Assembly (NCBI GenBank): GCA_031310005.1
Contig: CM062382.1
Location: 3,534,001-3,598,000 of the forward strand
DNA length: 64,000 nucleotides
From: Dactylellina haptotyla
Lineage: Eukaryota; Ascomycota; Orbiliomycetes; Orbiliales; Orbiliaceae
Direction: 5' to 3'
The notes under the pieces are model-generated. The model was not told the origin of the DNA. It ran no database searches and worked only from the letters and a program-made list of their open reading frames with translations. Shown one piece after another: positions 11,217-20,203 of the stretch (the first letter of the stretch is position 1; every line of letters begins with the position of its first letter). The translations under genes and the position numbers were made by a program.

Positions 11217-12796
11217 TTTGGCGGTTTGTATGTCACGATTTAAATTTGTCAGTGTACCGTATCAGAATTGTAGATAGTAGACGGGGTGTTCGTTTTCTTG
11301 AGATTCTGAAAGAGCTGCGAAAGCTATTGGTACCAGTGGGAAGCTTCCTCCTTGGATGTGTGAACCCAATACAGTGCTGCGGAGGTTCTCTGATGCGAGG
11401 GCAATAGAGTATTAAATTTGTGCCACTGCTTAAACTTGCACCAAAGGGATATAGATTCTAGTGTGTTGGAATTTACAGTGCTCCAGACTGACCAGAAAAT
11501 GCGAGCTTGGAACTACGATGGCTGCAAATATTTGAAACATTACCTTTAAATCTATTTTGGAACATTATCAATGGCTGACGTCAGAAAAGAACATTCTCAT
11601 GAGAATCTGAGCGCGACTTTGAGGTAATGGTCCAAGGTTTTGGGTTGGAAGGGTTCGGCTTGGTCTACATGCAGGAAGATATTCCGATAGATATGGGTCT
11701 ATGATGAAATACTACAGAGCACAGGACCTATTGATGGCATAAACTCGTGGACGCAACAACCACAGGGTGCTAGTATGCTACGAGCTTGGCTGGTTACACC
11801 AGCCGAATGTCTATTTCGACGGGTGCCGTCCACTGTCGCCACCAGCCCGGTGTCCTTCCTGTATGGGCGCGTCATACCATGGCCCTGTCTGTTAATCACA
11901 CCTACCAATTTGGCATGGGTATGCCTGCGAGACCCACCGGCATCCTTGTGTTCATCTGCCACACTCGTACTCTTGCGTTGCCTTCCTCCTTCCCCACATT
12001 TGTGGTGTTGCGTGTTCAAATATACGCCGGCGACCGATGATCGGTGCTTGATGATGGAAGTTGGAAATCCGGAGATTCGGCCATCAGCGTTGATTGGTAG
12101 GAAAAACTGTCATTTTTTCGTGCCAGAATACATCTCATAACGCCACAATCCTGGGATCCCCTTTCTCAGGTTTCTGGGCTCCCTATAATTATAATTATAC
12201 ATAATATCATATTTTTGCTTGCCGTTGCCGATCGCGGTTCCGGTCCACCACGTTACATCATGAAGCCAGTTGCCAAAAAAGTTTTTTCTTCATTGTAAAT
12301 AAAGAACCTTGTCTCGCTAGACCAGATGCCGTACTGGTTGACGTCCTATCCTACAAAGACAAAAAAATCTGTTGTTAAGTTTTGGTGAGAGGTCGCTAGT
12401 TATTCACGCGAACACATAAGTGCGGAACTGAAGAAGTGATATAATAAATATTATTGTGACAAGAAACGCTATTGCATGACAAAGTTAAAGCTCGTAGAAT
12501 GAAAACGACAAAGGCCAAAGAAAAATATGATATCAGATTTCTGACACGCGTAGATATGAGCTCAGAATACAAAAAAACAGAAATATCGATTAATCCACGA
12601 AATTCGAAATCCATAGCTAATGCCCATTTACCAAATCTAAAAACAGTTGAGGCAGCTCGAAGTGAACCAGAAGAGCAGAAGTTTTGTCATTTTTTTGATT
12701 TAATCGAGTTATTTTTGAAGGATTCCGATTCCGACAACGCCCAATTTGCGAGTAAAGGGGTTTTCGTTTATTGTCTTTAAAACAGACCCATAGTCG
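11217..12796. other. intergenic spacer, nothing recognised
   Basis: Promoter side of the WD40 gene and 3' side of small-protein gene A. A GC-richer island at about 11.75-12.05 kb gives short ORFs on both strands without a domain. An AT-repeat patch (TATAATTATAATTATA) lies near 12185. Confidence 0.5.
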
Positions 12797-13262
12797 TTAG
12801 GAACTGTAAAATTCAAGGGAAATATTTAAGAACCCGTTTTGTCATAAAGTAACGGGGATGGATAAAGGGAGGGAAAAGGGAGTTCAAAACGTACAGCAAC
12901 GCTAATTCCAAGTCGCCATGGATTCTAGCTTTCAGAGTAACCTCAATGTCGAGATTGAGGTCGAGTCTCAGTCTCAAAGTGTCTTTCTTTTGACCTCCTC
13001 CACCACCAGTTAATCCACCGGCAAGACCACTGACTGCACCGGTCGCTCCACTGAGCGTATCCGTGACTTGACCAGTGGCTTTTGAGACTTCATTTCCAAG
13101 TTCTGAAACCGGCTGGAGAGCTTGACCTGCACCTCCTTGTTGCTGTCTATTACGATTTCGGCGTGGGCCACGTCGTCTTGAGCGCGATCGGGAACGTCTG
13201 TCATCGTCGCTATAATCATCCTCAGATGGAACTGTGGTAGTCATATTTTTCTCTGAATCCAT
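12797..13262 (-). CDS. small disordered protein A ending in the IHGDL beta module
   Basis: Predicted 124 residues from exons 12895-13262 and 12797-12803, with a 91-base intron (GTACGT...TTTTACAG). The last exon is only 7 bases, adding one Ser after the module; if the intron is not used, the frame runs on for 26 residues. Order of parts: acidic start (PSEDDYSDDD), Arg/Ser-rich stretch (RRSRSRSRRRGPRRNRNR, 22-39), Gly/Ala-rich linker (VSGLAGGLTGGGGG), then the module at 95-123 (RLRLDLNLDIEV, LKARIHGDLELALL). The module alternates hydrophobic and charged residues and repeats in genes B and C. No known function; likely self-association or protein binding, by inference. Confidence 0.7.
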
Positions 13263-13982
13263 TTTCGGTAGCGGTCTCGATAAACGGTATCAAATTTAAT
13301 GGTAGATGTTGGATATACGAGGTCGTAAATTGTTTAATTGTTGTGAAAGGTTAAATTTTGCTTGCCAAACTTTCCAGCTGTGCCTGTATATAAGAGAGGG
13401 CACATATGTAGATATCGGATTTCTAAACGCTTGATACCTTGGTTGCTATACATGTCCTAGATTCTTTCGGCGCTATATAATATGCATAATCACGACGGTT
13501 CAACGTCATAGGGCTCTTGTATTAACGACGTCATGCTAGATATTTCACGTCATGAGGGCACCGTATGGTGCTCTGATGCTTTTTTTTGAGGCGATATCCT
13601 TGCGATAGACTGCAAAATTTTTGCAGAAGGTGTGTCGCTGCAAATCCTCAAGATCTTCCAGGGTGAACGCCAGGGTACGCTGAAATATCTATTTGTATCT
13701 CAAAATGTGCAGGCCACGAGTTGTAACAGTGAAATTCTTTTTTCCTGCCCCTTTCTTTCTCATCTTTCTTTTTTCCAAAAAGAATTTACGTCAGAAACCA
13801 GGTTGTGGCTGGAGTGGGGTATAGCACAGCTAATATAGCCATCCATCTCTGACCTGTTGTTCTGATTTGTGGTGATGATCCCAGTGTCGGCTATTGTTGC
13901 CGAAACATTGTGGGGCTGCGGGCATGCGACGACCCAGCATTAAATGCTGAAAATGATATCACTGAACAGTTACTTATCGCCC
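13263..13982. other. intergenic region between divergent genes A and X
   Basis: Shared upstream region of gene A (leftward) and gene X (rightward). A plus-strand TATATAAG lies near 13388. Several pyrimidine-rich stretches; no gene recognised. Confidence 0.5.
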
Positions 13983-14033
13983 ATGAACAATCTTTTGCTT
14001 GTTCCATCGCCATAGTTACCCATGAGTCCATAG
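13983..14033 (+). promoter_or_regulatory. two small uORFs before gene X
   Basis: uORF1 at 13983-14015 encodes MNNLLLVPSP and stops. uORF2 at 14022-14033 is ATG AGT CCA TAG (MSP, stop), six bases before the main ATG at 14040. Such short spacing normally makes re-initiation poor, so translation of gene X is probably reduced or conditional, if transcription starts upstream of these ATGs. That is inference; the transcript start is not known. Confidence 0.55.
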
Positions 14034-14045
14034 TTACCCATGAGT
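14010..14045 (+). repeat. 18-base perfect tandem duplication spanning the start codon of gene X
   Basis: The unit CCATAGTTACCCATGAGT occurs twice, at 14010-14027 and 14028-14045. Each copy carries an ATG-AGT. The second supplies the main start; the first now makes a three-codon uORF ending in TAG. Confidence 0.9.
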
Positions 14046-14704
14046 AGTAGTTCTCATAGTAATTTGATAGTTTCAACGGCTACATCTACCTCCACCGATA
14101 TGGATACCCTCGGGCTTCTCATCATATCATCGATACCAACAGTGATCGGCGTTACGCAGGCTTTAAGATACAAAGAGCAGGCAGCAGAGCAAGAAAAACA
14201 GGGTCCCAAATGGTTTAACCTTGTTTGTGTATCGGAAGATACTGCCAGCCAGTTTTACGGCGCGAAGATTGTTTTATTGGACAAGCAGGTTTGTGGCTTG
14301 AAAGTTCGAATATTTTTGACTTGGGATCTAGACTGATACAATGCTGTGCCTAGCTGTTAATCGACACACACGCTGAAACGAAGGGATTTCTTTTCAAAGG
14401 GTTATTCCACGATTACTTAGGAACAGATATTACCGGGCTGGTTTCGTATATAGATTCAGACCCTCCTGCGCTAAACTGGATATATGTCGAAAATGAAGAA
14501 GTGAAATACGGCACGGGGTCAGAGTCAAAAGGGGAGGGCAAAAAGGTCGGGCCTTGGAGTTATAAGGGTGGATTACAACTCCAAGATCAAGCGCTATTTT
14601 ACGTTGGTGCAGAACTCGGAGATGGAAAGTGGGAGTTGAGATATGGTGAAAACGGGAAGAAAGAAGGCTTGAAAATTTCAATGGCGACTGTTAGCGAGTC
14701 TTAA
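14040..14704 (+). CDS. unrecognised 199-residue protein X with N-terminal hydrophobic segment
   Basis: Two exons, 14040-14288 and 14354-14704, with a 65-base phase-0 intron (GTTTGT...CCTAG); 199 residues. A Ser/Thr-rich start is followed by a hydrophobic segment at about 22-41 (MDTLGLLIISSIPTVIGVTQ), which could be a membrane or amphipathic helix, and then a charged stretch (YKEQAAEQEKQ). The rest looks like a compact beta-rich domain, with VENEEVKYG, GPWSYKGGLQLQDQALFYVG and WELRYGENGKKEGLK. A second in-frame ATG at 14100 would begin at MDTLGLL. The family is not recognised. It sits between genes A and the DUF6987 gene. Confidence 0.7.
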
Positions 14705-15027
14705 GACGATTTAATCCGTACTATAGATACTAATTCATTTTTATTCTGCTTATTATCGACTTTATCTCAAGAGTGCGAATAATTTCTCCAAGATCATGGT
14801 GGACAACGCGCGACGCGATCAAATTATATCCGTTTGCATAAATTTTTAATAATACAGGAGCCACTAAATTCCATTGAAAAAATATGAACCAAAATAAACA
14901 AGATAAATTCATAAATTCATAAAAAAAAAAGACACCAAATAAAAGAGTTAAATTGCTTGCTGTTCACACTCAACTTGTAAACCCAAAGGAGCAGCTAGTA
15001 GGAAGATCATGAGTGAACTATCTTGAT
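14705..15027. other. convergent spacer
   Basis: 3' flanks of gene X and the DUF6987 gene. AT-rich; nothing recognised. Confidence 0.5.
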
Positions 15028-15840
15028 TTACTTTTTCTTCCCTCCGACGGTATATCCCATAGCGCCGAGAAGCTTGTCGATGCGTAGACCTTGAAGAACT
15101 TGCGTCAAAGCTCCTCCTAGTCCAAGTGCGTTTAGAATATTCGCCAGGAGGTTCAAGACGCCAGCAACCAGTAAACCAACAGCACCTAGAATCTGTAGAA
15201 GTGGTTCGGACAACATGCTGAACAAGGGTCCAAGCTCTTGCTTTGCCTTCGGCATTCCTTCAATTGCCTTGCGACCCTTATCGATGGTTGCTTGAACGCG
15301 AGTGCTCAATTCATTGCACCCGTCGATGACTAGCTTCTCATCACTAGATGCCTGAGCGTCTTCAACATGGCGCTTTGCAAGACGTTCAAATTTGTTGTCT
15401 GGATCAAGAGCCTTGATTTGGTCCAAGGTAGATTGCATAACGGAGTGGGCGTTCTCGATCAAGGGCTTCATCTTGCTAACGAAGGCATCTTCGTCTAGCT
15501 CTGAGTTCTCCTTTTTCTTCTCAGCCTCGTCGATTGTCTGGTCGATCATGTCCAAGAGAGGTTTGACTTTGTCAAGCCCCTTATCGACAATGTGGGCCAT
15601 ACGCTTCATGACCTTTTCGCGCTCTTCCTCATCGGTAAGCTTCTGCTTTTCTTCGTCCGTAAGCTCTTTCACTTCCTCTTCTGACAATTTGTCTTTCGTC
15701 TCCGGGGCTTCACCCGAAGCGCTCTTGCCGCCAAAGTCAGATCCTGCTTTGGACGACATTGCTTGAGGCTCGAGTACGTTGAGCTGCTCAATCTCGGACC
15801 CACGTTCCGGAAGGTCTGGGCGTTGAACTGCGGTACTCAT
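15028..15840 (-). CDS. DUF6987 / fungal LEA-type protein
   Basis: 270 residues from the ATG at 15840. The frame stays open upstream to about 16200; an ATG at 16065 would add 75 residues, part of which (PSSPPPEEINYSISTDSS) looks protein-like, so the start or a 5' exon is uncertain. The N-terminal 65 residues are disordered and acidic. A Lys/Glu-rich helical middle follows, with DKVKPLLDMIDQTIDEA and a second similar block. The hydrophobic Gly/Leu C-terminus (LFSMLSEPLLQILGAVGLL ... NALGLGGALTQVLQGL) ends in GGKKK. This architecture matches the DUF6987 C-terminal domain of ascomycete LEA-domain proteins, as I know that family. Membrane association or stress protection is plausible but unproven. 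Confidence 0.75.
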   Translation of the reverse strand: MSTAVQRPDLPERGSEIEQLNVLEPQAMSSKAGSDFGGKSASGEAPETKDKLSEEEVKELTDEEKQKLTDEEEREKVMKRMAHIVDKGLDKVKPLLDMIDQTIDEAEKKKENSELDEDAFVSKMKPLIENAHSVMQSTLDQIKALDPDNKFERLAKRHVEDAQASSDEKLVIDGCNELSTRVQATIDKGRKAIEGMPKAKQELGPLFSMLSEPLLQILGAVGLLVAGVLNLLANILNALGLGGALTQVLQGLRIDKLLGAMGYTVGGKKK

Positions 15841-17380
15841 AATGTCGGATGAAGACTCTGAGGATTGATATCTTGATTTAGATTGTCTTGGAGTTGAGGA
15901 GTCTGTGGAAATAGAATAATTTATCTCTTCGGGAGGAGGAGATGATGGTGCTGTTTGGAATTGAATTGGGGTGGATATTTCGTCTGCCGTGTTTGCGGGT
16001 GCTATATTTGACTTATATTGAAAAAATATTAATTTTGATAATAATAATTTGATTCCATTGAACATTGCGCCTTGATCCCCTATGGTTTTATAGACGTGGC
16101 TTGACAAGAGACTAGATGCCCAGAAAGCCTTAAGACCAATCAATACGGTTCTAGATAACAAGATACTGAAAATTTTAGGGCGCAATGCAAAATTTTCCAC
16201 TATCTTTCTTTCCAGGATGGATTTTCATCATAATGACATGATCCCCATGACTATAACTTCGATCTCACTCGTTCGGTAGACCCCGATTGATAGAGGCTTT
16301 TTGGCGAGTAGTATCCCAGCGCCACTTTCACCCCGCAGTCAGGGGGGAGATAATCCGATGTGCATAACCGTGACGTGAGGCGTACGTTATTTGAAGGATT
16401 CTATTATCTGTGGCTTCTGGCCACTGCCTGCAGTTATCCTACTAGCCGCAATACAAGATATTGGAGGCGACGTGATATTGAAACGTCATTGCCTGGCCTG
16501 AGGCGAGAATCGAGAATTCCTTGGTTGATCTGTCTGCGTGTAAGCTGTTGAATAGCTTGTTTTTTGATAGACGAGGTACCCGCTTCCTCGCTAGAATAAT
16601 TTTCTGGAAAACCCAGCTCAAGGTTTTCATGATAATCATCTATCAAAAATTCGTGAGAACCTGCGGAAGCATTCACTCCACACTATAGCGCTAGCGAATG
16701 CGCTTTCCAACTTTCCCGGCAACGCCTCCGTAGCATCCCGATTGCACGCAGATCAGGGAGGTACTAGCCACTGCACAGTCGCAGTGGTACAAAGGAACCT
16801 GCGTTTGTACGTTTGCTGTTTCTATGAAGCTAATTGCAGCTATACACCGAAGGCTGATCAGGAAAGATTACACGAGACGGGTGATCTTGTGTTGCCACAG
16901 CGCAGTGGCGCCAGCTGCACATCCTGGCTGTCTGTGCGTCACCTTGCAAGTGAACATCTCGCCTGGAAGCTCCACTTGATCCAGCATGCATCAAAAACCT
17001 CAATGATCCTGAAGGCGGACGTCATAAGACGTTGTTTCATATTATATTTGGGACGGGCCGAAAAAACAAAATAAAAATTTTTGATGCCCGGGTTTATATT
17101 TCCAAGATCAAGAATATGATTGTCGTTATTGATGTCAACAGATGTTGAAGATATAATAGCTTTTCTATGTAACATCAGATCCGTGATGTCACAGCACGAG
17201 TGCATCCGCGATGAGGAACGATAGCCCGTCTCCAGACTTGCAATAAAAATGTGTTACAAGTGTCAAATAGTAAATATCTCTGTTCAGAAGTAATAAAACT
17301 CAAGTTGGTACGTACAATAGACCAGTTATTTCTAAATTTCTTCCTGAACACCTTTTTACACGCACAATTTCTTCACGAAG
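15841..17380. other. divergent intergenic region
   Basis: Upstream region of the DUF6987 gene (possibly including its 5' exon, 15841-16065) and of gene B. The rest (16.2-17.3 kb) shows short ORFs without a domain. Confidence 0.5.
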
Positions 17381-18181
17381 ATGGAAACAAAAACTCAAAA
17401 AGAAGAGGAGTGGGAAGGCCCCCATTTAGAGTCAGAGTCGGAAAATCCTGAGCCTCCAGCATCCAGCGAGATACAAGATACCGGTGACGCGAACGAGCGT
17501 GAAAGCCTCCAAGGCGACGAAGACGACATAGTTTCTTCTAAAAAAGAAGAAGTGCCAGAGGAACCACCAGCAAAACCAGCTGAGGAACCAGCCCAAGTTA
17601 CTCCCAAATCTCGGTCTAGCTCGCGTACTAGGAGTAAATCGAGGCGTGCGTCAAGTCAAAGGCCCATTGGAAGCCGCAGCAACTCAAACATGAGCACAGA
17701 TAGAAAGGAAGCTCCGACGGAGACAGCTAGTCCGAAACCACAGAAATCGCAGCCTCTACCGTCAGTATACGAAGACAAAGATGCCACCAGTAACAACGGT
17801 CAGCTTGTAAAGCGAAATCGGCGTAGAAATAAAAAGTCGGGATATGAGTCTTCTTCCACAGAAGATATGCCTCTCAGAGAGCGACGACAACCTCCTCAAC
17901 AAATGCAAATGCAACCGGCACCGCAGATGCAAATGCAACCACCAAAGAAGAACGATCCTATGAAGCTACGCCTGGACTTGAATCTAGAGATTGAAGTAGA
18001 ATTGAAGGCACGGATCCACGGAGATCTCACCCTAGCTCTTTTGTAAGTTACGACCCCTCGCAAATCAAATTTCCTTAGCATCACTTTCTTCATCCACAGA
18101 GCTCTTAAACGGGCAATGAGGGAAAAGACGGCTGCTAACTTTGTTACTTCCTACCCTTTAACTATTCAGGTCTTGAACTAA
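17381..18181 (+). CDS. disordered protein B with the IHGDL beta module
   Basis: Exons 17381-18042 and 18100-18181, 57-base intron (GTAAGT...CCACAG); 247 residues. The start (1-75) is very acidic and Glu/Pro-rich. Ser/Arg-rich stretches follow (SRSSSRTRSKSRRASS, about 77-92; NRRRNKK, 146-152), then a Gln/Met repeat (QQMQMQP/PQMQMQP) and the module at 194-221 (KLRLDLNLEIEV, LKARIHGDLTLALL). The intron interrupts the module's last Leu codon, at the same position and phase (2) as in gene A. After the module comes a 26-residue basic tail. Paralogous to A in order of parts (SR-rich, linker, module). No catalytic motif; function unknown. Confidence 0.75.
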
Positions 18182-19332
18182 TCGCCCTTATTTGGTTGTG
18201 GCTGTATAGTTCTTAAGTACTTTAAAGTTGTGTCCAATAGACATCTGATTTGAGAATGGAGCAGATGAGGGGAAGATGAAAATTCTCTATGAATGATACA
18301 GGGGCTGAGAGCGTTGTTCACTATTTTCTTTTGCTGCCTTTTTTTCCTATCGGTTAATTTTTCCTTGTCAGCGACATTAAGAAGGAAGCGCAGTTGTTGT
18401 AGTTAGCTTGTAATCTAAGTTTGAACTAGTTCTATATTAAGCTTGTTGCGTTTAGTTAGTCTTTGCCCAGAACCCTTTTTTATCTAACCGTTCTTCCCGT
18501 AATCAAAAGATCAGTTTGTGAATTCAGCTTAAACCCGAGGAGCCAAGCTACCTTCCTGTGTCGCTACAGAGATTTCGAAGAACCTCTGTGCGGATTCAAA
18601 CGGTGAATGATTCGGATGAGGGGAGCCGAGAGCATGCCCAAGTCCAGGAGTCCCATTGATGATGTCACATCACAGCTGCGGAGTATTCCAAGCGTGCACG
18701 GTTCACGGGATAGGTTGAAACTTGGGAAACTCGGTTTTGTGATAAACTTGGCAACGGTTCAGGCTGATCAGCTCAACCCATGTGTTCTCCATAATTGGAT
18801 TGGCTCTTGAGATTTTTCACAGGGATGTTGATGTTCCACAGTGGGGACGGCACGGCAGCAGTTGTCTCTATTCTGCAGGCGCATGTACCATTCGGTCGCA
18901 GGTCTCTGTGAGGAATCACGCGCAATAATATTGTAAAGAAAGATCGATGTCTTTCGCTGGTTCTTATGCATAATATCATATTATAATATATTATTACTTG
19001 AGAATATTGAGATTTTTAATAGTCTTGAAAAGACAGTGTTCTTGTCAGAACATATAAGACCTTTCTCTCATGCCAGCTCGAAATTGCTCCTTTTTCCAGC
19101 TGACTCCGTAGACTTGCACGTTCTTTTTTGTTATGCTGAGGAGCTTCAGAGTTACTGTGAGGGTACCGAGGGTACCTAACTAGATCGCGAACGAAACACG
19201 GCGCCAATCTGCCCAGCCTGCTACATTTAAGCCTTTCCACTTGGTCGGTACCCGCACTTTGGAGAAAAGTGTTGCGAAACCCTTCCTTCCTCGACGACGG
19301 CCGAGCGCCCGCATGCAAACTCGCGGGTTTCC
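18182..19332. other. intergenic spacer, nothing recognised
   Basis: Between genes B and C. Short ORFs only. An AT-rich stretch lies near 18965-19000, and the GC content rises from about 19.15 kb into gene C. Confidence 0.5.
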
Positions 19333-19926
19333 ATGCCTGGCGACAAAGCTCTGGCCATCCACGATGCCGCCAGGCCGACCGAACTAGACGTACACGAGCC
19401 ACAATGTTCGTCGCCATTGGGCGACTGCGATATCACACGGTTGTATCTCCTCGATGCTGGCTCGATACGGAACTACGGCGCGCTGGTGGAACAGCTGCTT
19501 GAGGACCATCAGCGGCCCCAAAGGACGAAAGTCCACATGGATGTTAACCTCAGCGTTGACCTGGATTTGACCCCGGAGGTCTACGGCGACCTTCATCTCT
19601 CGATGCTCTGCGTTACAGTCAAGAGGAAGCCCTGGGAAGAAGACGTAATCGGAAGGGACGGTCGGAGAATAGCCGGAACAGTATTACGGATAGCAGACGG
19701 CCGCGGGGCGCTGATTCACCATCAGGTTGTCGGGTTCGAGAGCTTTGGCGAGTGGTGGTGGGTTGCTTCGGTGCAGCTCCGCGAGCTGGCACGACACAAG
19801 CTGCGGAGCGGGCTCGGGCGACTGAAAGAGTTCGTCGAAAGAATTGGGGTCCCGATTCTGGCTATGATTCTGGCTCTCCCAACGGCCATCTTACTCCTCT
19901 GCTTTTGGCGTCTCTGTCGAGGCTAA
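19333..19926 (+). CDS. protein C, divergent copy of the IHGDL-module family with C-terminal membrane segment
   Basis: Single open frame of 197 residues. Positions 65-92 (TKVHMDVNLSVDLDL, PEVYGDLHLSML) align without gaps to the module of A and B: the alternating pattern and the GDLxL turn are kept, with IH replaced by VY. Unlike A and B, the protein continues past the module for about 105 residues and ends in a hydrophobic helix (IGVPILAMILALPTAILLL) with a short basic tail, suggesting a membrane-anchored form. GC content is higher than in its neighbours. Other frames also stay open in the 3' half, so the part after the module is less certain and an unrecognised intron is possible. Confidence 0.55.
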   Translation: MPGDKALAIHDAARPTELDVHEPQCSSPLGDCDITRLYLLDAGSIRNYGALVEQLLEDHQRPQRTKVHMDVNLSVDLDLTPEVYGDLHLSMLCVTVKRKPWEEDVIGRDGRRIAGTVLRIADGRGALIHHQVVGFESFGEWWWVASVQLRELARHKLRSGLGRLKEFVERIGVPILAMILALPTAILLLCFWRLCRG

Positions 19927-20203
19927 TATCCTCTCTATCGAATCCTCAGTTGCAATTGCAATCTCGAAAACTCCGACGGGCTCCTAGCCTACGCCCCGGA
20001 CAACAACGCATTTGGAAGAGGAAGATGTTCTGGTACGATTTGACATCGTAATATAGATGTATATATATTTGCACACTATCATATGTTTACATAAAATACG
20101 TATCTAGGCGTCTCGTTCTTGGCCTCCGCCTGGGGCGGGTTTGAACAAACTTGTTTTTTTGTTTTTTTGAATAGTATATGTATTCTCATTAGATTCCCAC
20201 GAA

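Noticed and set aside
15841-16200. 120-codon 5' extension of the DUF6987 frame
   Set aside because: The far end has no ATG; only the ATG at 16065 is possible, and its first 40 residues look non-coding. The start at 15840 is preferred; a 5' exon remains open.
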